Shown piece by piece: positions 61,302 through 64,000 of a DNA stretch of 64,000 nucleotides. Position 1 is the stretch's first letter. Each line of letters begins with the position of its first letter. Under the pieces are notes generated by a model that ran no database searches, was not told the DNA's origin, and was given only the letters and a program-made list of their open reading frames with translations. Origin of the DNA: Pelomonas sp937871895 (GTDB lineage: Bacteria > Pseudomonadota > Gammaproteobacteria > Burkholderiales > Burkholderiaceae_C); assembly GCF_046348265.1 (NCBI RefSeq), contig NZ_JAXMEO010000007.1; one strand, given 5' to 3'. Made by a program: the position numbers and the translations under genes.

Positions 61302-62347
61302 TGTCCGCCAGTTCCCTGCCGATGCGCTGGCCGCTGTCGCCAGAGCCCTTGCTGAAGGATGCGCTGGACCTCTGGTCCTCCCGCGCGCTGGCGGCTGGCC
61401 AGCATCTGGGCCTGTTTGCCGAGCTGGGCAAGGGCCCGCGCACGGCCGCGCGCCTGGCCGCCCTGCTGGGCCTCGCCCCCGACGCCACGCGCGACCTGCT
61501 GGACGCGCTGCTGGCGCTGGGCTGGCTGCAGCGTGAGGGCGACGATGCCGACGCCGTGTATGTGAGCACGCGCACCAGCGCGCACTTCCTCGACCCGCGC
61601 AGCCCGGGCTTCATGGGCGAGCTGCTGATGGCCGCGCGCCAGCCGCTGACCGGGCCCGACGACAGCCTGCTTGACGACGCGCTGCGGCTTGCTGGCCCGA
61701 GCGGACGCCCGGCCATGACGCCACCACCGGCCTGGGCGGCGGCGCAGGCCCTGGTGCGCGAGCGCATGGCGAGCCTGCATGGCGAGGCCCTGGCCGGGTG
61801 GCCGGGCTTGGGCGAGCTGGCGCAGGTGATCGACCTGGACGGCGCCGGCGCACACCTGACCTGTGCCTGGGCTGCGCGCTGCCGTGGCCGCCAGCCTGGC
61901 TTTGCGGTTGTGCGGCCCGCCGCGCAGCTGCCGCTGGCGCAGGCGCAGGTGCAGGCGGCGGGCCAAGCCTCGCGCGTGCGCGTGCTGGCCGGGCCCGTGG
62001 ATGGCCTGCCGCCACGTGCGCTGGCCGGTGGCGGTGATGCGGTGGTGCTGAGCCTGCTGCTCCAGCCCTTGGCTGCGGCTGAACGGCGCACCCGGCTGGC
62101 CCAGGCCCGCGCCTGGCTGGCGCCGCAGGGGCGGCTGCTGATGCTGGACCTGCTGGCCGACACCGCCCGGCGCGAGCAGGTGCCGGCCCTCGTCTTTGGC
62201 CTTGCGGCCCGCATGATTGGTCACCCGCACGGCGTGCTCACCGAAGGCGAGCTGCGGGCCGACTGCCAGGCCGCTGGCCTGCGCGACGGCGAATGCCTGC
62301 CGCTGCCCGGCGGTGCCTGCGCGCTGGTGGCCGAGCTGGCGCCTTGA
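61301..62347 (+). CDS. O-methyltransferase-like protein with a weakened SAM motif
   Basis: The 348-residue protein has an N-terminal winged-helix dimerisation domain (LAAGQHLGLFAELGKGPRTAARLAALLGL) followed by a Rossmann-like methyltransferase domain, as in small-molecule O-methyltransferases. The expected D-x-GGGxG motif reads VIDLDGAGAHL, so SAM binding may be weak or altered. The C-terminal part RLAQARAWLAPQGRLLMLDLLAD is typical. Substrate unknown. Translation is coupled to the LuxR-type regulator. Confidence 0.75.
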   Translation: MSASSLPMRWPLSPEPLLKDALDLWSSRALAAGQHLGLFAELGKGPRTAARLAALLGLAPDATRDLLDALLALGWLQREGDDADAVYVSTRTSAHFLDPRSPGFMGELLMAARQPLTGPDDSLLDDALRLAGPSGRPAMTPPPAWAAAQALVRERMASLHGEALAGWPGLGELAQVIDLDGAGAHLTCAWAARCRGRQPGFAVVRPAAQLPLAQAQVQAAGQASRVRVLAGPVDGLPPRALAGGGDAVVLSLLLQPLAAAERRTRLAQARAWLAPQGRLLMLDLLADTARREQVPALVFGLAARMIGHPHGVLTEGELRADCQAAGLRDGECLPLPGGACALVAELAP

Positions 62348-62491
62348 AAGCTTCGGCGCCTGATGGACGGTACCCGCCCGGTTTTCACGTGGCCCTCCGT
62401 ATCATGCGCGGCGCCGAGGAGTGGCGCTGCCGCCTCGACCTTTGTCTGCCCATGAGCCGCCCCGTGTCCCACACCCGTTCAGCGTCCGTCC

Positions 62492-63493
62492 ATGGCCCGC
62501 ATTGACCGCCCCGCCCACGTGCTGCGCATGGTGCACCGGCCCATGGCGCTGGCCGATGTGGACGAGACCCTGGCCTTGTTGCCCGCGCAGGTGTCCGCTG
62601 ACGCCGCCGAGCGCGCCGCCATTGCTGCGCAGTGGCCCGACTTGCTGCAGCTCGGGCCCGCCGTGCAAAGCGGCCTGATGGAGGACCTGGCGCGGCCGCT
62701 GGGCCAGCGCATCTTGGGTTGGGGTGCGTCCATCCTGCTGTCGCCCGCCCAGGCGCAGGCCCTGCAGCTGGATGCCGAGCCCCAGGCCTTTCTCGCGCGA
62801 CGCGTGTATGCCGACCTGCGCGCCGGCCGGCTCACGCTGATGGACGACCGCGAGGTGGGCCGCTGCAACGCGGCGGGCGAGCTGGTGTGCCTGGTGCTGC
62901 ACTTCACCCTGCCGCACATCGACATGGCCGACCCGCAAGTGCACAAGATCGTGGCCTGCGCGCAAGAGTCCTTCCGCGTGCATCACACCGGCTTCCACTG
63001 GCAGGCCATCTACCTGGAAAACTGTGCGGCGTTCCACGACGTGCACCGCGAGAGCGGCTTCTTCCCGCGCCGCTTTGCCAACGAGGCCGCACTGGACGGC
63101 CTGCCCGATCCGCAGCGCCCTGTCTTCATGGGCCTCACGCGTGACGAAGCCCGACGGCGCCTGCCCGGCACCACCTTGCGCAACTGCTTCGAGTGCGAGC
63201 CGCCGCGCTTTCGTTTCTCGGCCCAGCAACGCAAGCTGCTGTGGCTGGCCTTGTTTGACGACGCCGACGCCGCCGCCATGCCCGCGCTCGGGGTCTCGGT
63301 GCATGGGCTCAAGAAGCTCTGGCGCGGCATCTACGAACGCGTGGAAACCGTCGAGCCCGGCTTCTTTGGCGATGACGCCGGCGACGACCTCAGTGACGGC
63401 GAAGCCCGGCGCGGCCCCGAGAAGCGCCGCCAGGTGCTGGCCTATGTGCGCCAGCGCATGGAAGAGCTGCGCCCCTGGAACCCGGCCGCATGA
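62492..63493 (+). CDS. Hypothetical protein with C-terminal helix-turn-helix-like end (paralogue of the next gene)
   Basis: The 333-residue protein is not one I recognise. The N-terminal 170 residues contain GLMEDLARPLGQRILGWGASIL and a histidine-rich stretch (VLHFTLPHIDMADPQVH), with a weak GNAT-like alpha/beta rhythm. Near residues 235-290 is RFSAQQRKLLWLALFDDADAAAM followed by VSVHGLKKLWRGIYERV, which resembles a LuxR-type DNA-binding end. It overlaps the next gene by 4 bases (ATGA), and that gene's start is clearly related, so they are a tandem duplication acting together. Confidence 0.72.
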   Translation: MARIDRPAHVLRMVHRPMALADVDETLALLPAQVSADAAERAAIAAQWPDLLQLGPAVQSGLMEDLARPLGQRILGWGASILLSPAQAQALQLDAEPQAFLARRVYADLRAGRLTLMDDREVGRCNAAGELVCLVLHFTLPHIDMADPQVHKIVACAQESFRVHHTGFHWQAIYLENCAAFHDVHRESGFFPRRFANEAALDGLPDPQRPVFMGLTRDEARRRLPGTTLRNCFECEPPRFRFSAQQRKLLWLALFDDADAAAMPALGVSVHGLKKLWRGIYERVETVEPGFFGDDAGDDLSDGEARRGPEKRRQVLAYVRQRMEELRPWNPAA

Positions 63494-64000
63494 GCGCCAG
63501 CGCCCCGGGGCAAGCACGCCCCATCCCGCGCCTGCGCTGGCGCCCCACCCGCGAGGCCGACCTGCCGCAGTGCATGGCCCTGCTGCCCGCCTGGCTCGGC
63601 CTTGAGGACCGCAAGCCTGCGCTGCAGGCGCTGTGGGCCGAGCTGCTCGACGACCCCGCCATCACCACCACCGTGATGGAAGACCTGGCCCTGCCCGCGC
63701 CGCAGCGGCTGCTGGGCTGGGGCTGCAGCGTCGTCCTGCCCACCGCGCACGCCCAGGCCCTGGGCCTGCAGGGCGACCCACCGCAGCCGCCCGGCCCCTT
63801 GGTGGCGGGCCTGTACCAGCGTTGGATGGCGGGCGAGCCCCGGCCCGACCTCAAGGCCCTGGCCGAGGCCAATGGCCAGGGCCAGCTGCACCTGCTGAAT
63901 CTGCACTACGCGCAGCGGCCCGCCAACCTGGCCGACCCGCTCGCCCTGGCCGTGCTGGCCGTGGCCAACGACGCCTTCCGCTTCGCCGTGGGCGGCTGGC
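63490..64000 (+). CDS. Hypothetical protein, N-terminal part (runs off the window end); paralogue of the preceding gene
   Basis: The first 170 codons from the ATG at 63490 are in the window and stay open to its end. The text parallels the preceding protein: VMEDLALPAPQRLLGWGCSVVL here against LMEDLARPLGQRILGWGASI there, the following AHAQALGL against AQAQALQL, and LHLLNLHYAQRPANLADP against LVCLVLHFTLPHIDMADP. Identity looks moderate, so the duplication is old. Function unknown. The ATG overlaps the previous stop by 4 bases. Confidence 0.75.
   Translation, partial: MSASAPGQARPIPRLRWRPTREADLPQCMALLPAWLGLEDRKPALQALWAELLDDPAITTTVMEDLALPAPQRLLGWGCSVVLPTAHAQALGLQGDPPQPPGPLVAGLYQRWMAGEPRPDLKALAEANGQGQLHLLNLHYAQRPANLADPLALAVLAVANDAFRFAVGGW

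Noticed and set aside
1..64000. tRNA, rRNA, CRISPR arrays, insertion sequences, prophage genes
   Set aside because: I looked for cloverleaf ends, regularly spaced repeats, transposase motifs and phage structural genes and saw none that I could support.

Overview
The window is a high-GC stretch of what looks like a Burkholderiales (Betaproteobacteria) chromosome. The basis is the codon use, the dense ATGA/TTGA-coupled operons, two branched-chain-type ABC transporters serving aromatic catabolism, a PEP-CTERM protein, and the complete-looking protocatechuate 4,5-cleavage (lig/pmd) operon. I cannot assign a genus from sequence alone; the Roseateles/Rubrivivax/Leptothrix side of the order would fit. 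No rRNA, tRNA, CRISPR array, integrase or insertion sequence was recognised.

Layout. 1-2.5 kb: xylan/xylose genes (GH10 xylanase, ROK regulator, start of xylose isomerase); a GH43 beta-xylosidase lies apart at 28-29.7 kb. 2.8-5.2 kb: MarR regulator, a VanB-type reductase and a LysR regulator. 5.3-17.3 kb: one long operon divergent from the LysR gene, with a ModA-like protein, ligJ, ligK, a DUF1932 oxidoreductase, ligI, ligA, ligB, ligC, an aldo/keto reductase and a five-gene ABC importer. 17.3-20.6 kb: a secreted C25 (gingipain-like) peptidase with a dockerin tail, followed by a cohesin-like PEP-CTERM protein. 20.8-21.8 kb: vanA with a clear promoter/operator. 21.8-30.9 kb: mixed genes, including a SoFic-type Fic protein. 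31.3-34.6 kb: an AAA ATPase/subtilase pair matching the IetAS defence or toxin-antitoxin module, in a small accessory insert. 35-48.8 kb: a second aromatic cluster, comprising a nine-gene operon (crotonase, feruloyl-CoA synthase interrupted by an in-frame TGA, SDR dehydrogenase, ABC importer with a permease-ATPase fusion, long acyl-CoA dehydrogenase, MarR) and, divergently, a thiolase and a CoA-transferase. 48.8-64 kb: class A beta-lactamase with divergent LysR, a DUF3800 gene in a compositionally different patch, then housekeeping and poorly characterised genes, ending in two tandem paralogous hypothetical genes.

How it fits together. The 35-48.8 kb cluster can be read as import and CoA-dependent beta-oxidative shortening of phenylpropanoids such as ferulate to vanillate. 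VanA and the distant VanB would demethylate vanillate to protocatechuate. The lig operon would open the ring and take it to pyruvate and oxaloacetate. Together with the xylanase and beta-xylosidase this suggests a bacterium that uses both the sugar and the phenolic parts of plant cell walls. The recognised 4-oxalomesaconate tautomerase (LigU/PmdU/GalD) is not in the window, and the feruloyl-CoA synthase appears broken; the linked CoA-transferase offers a possible bypass.
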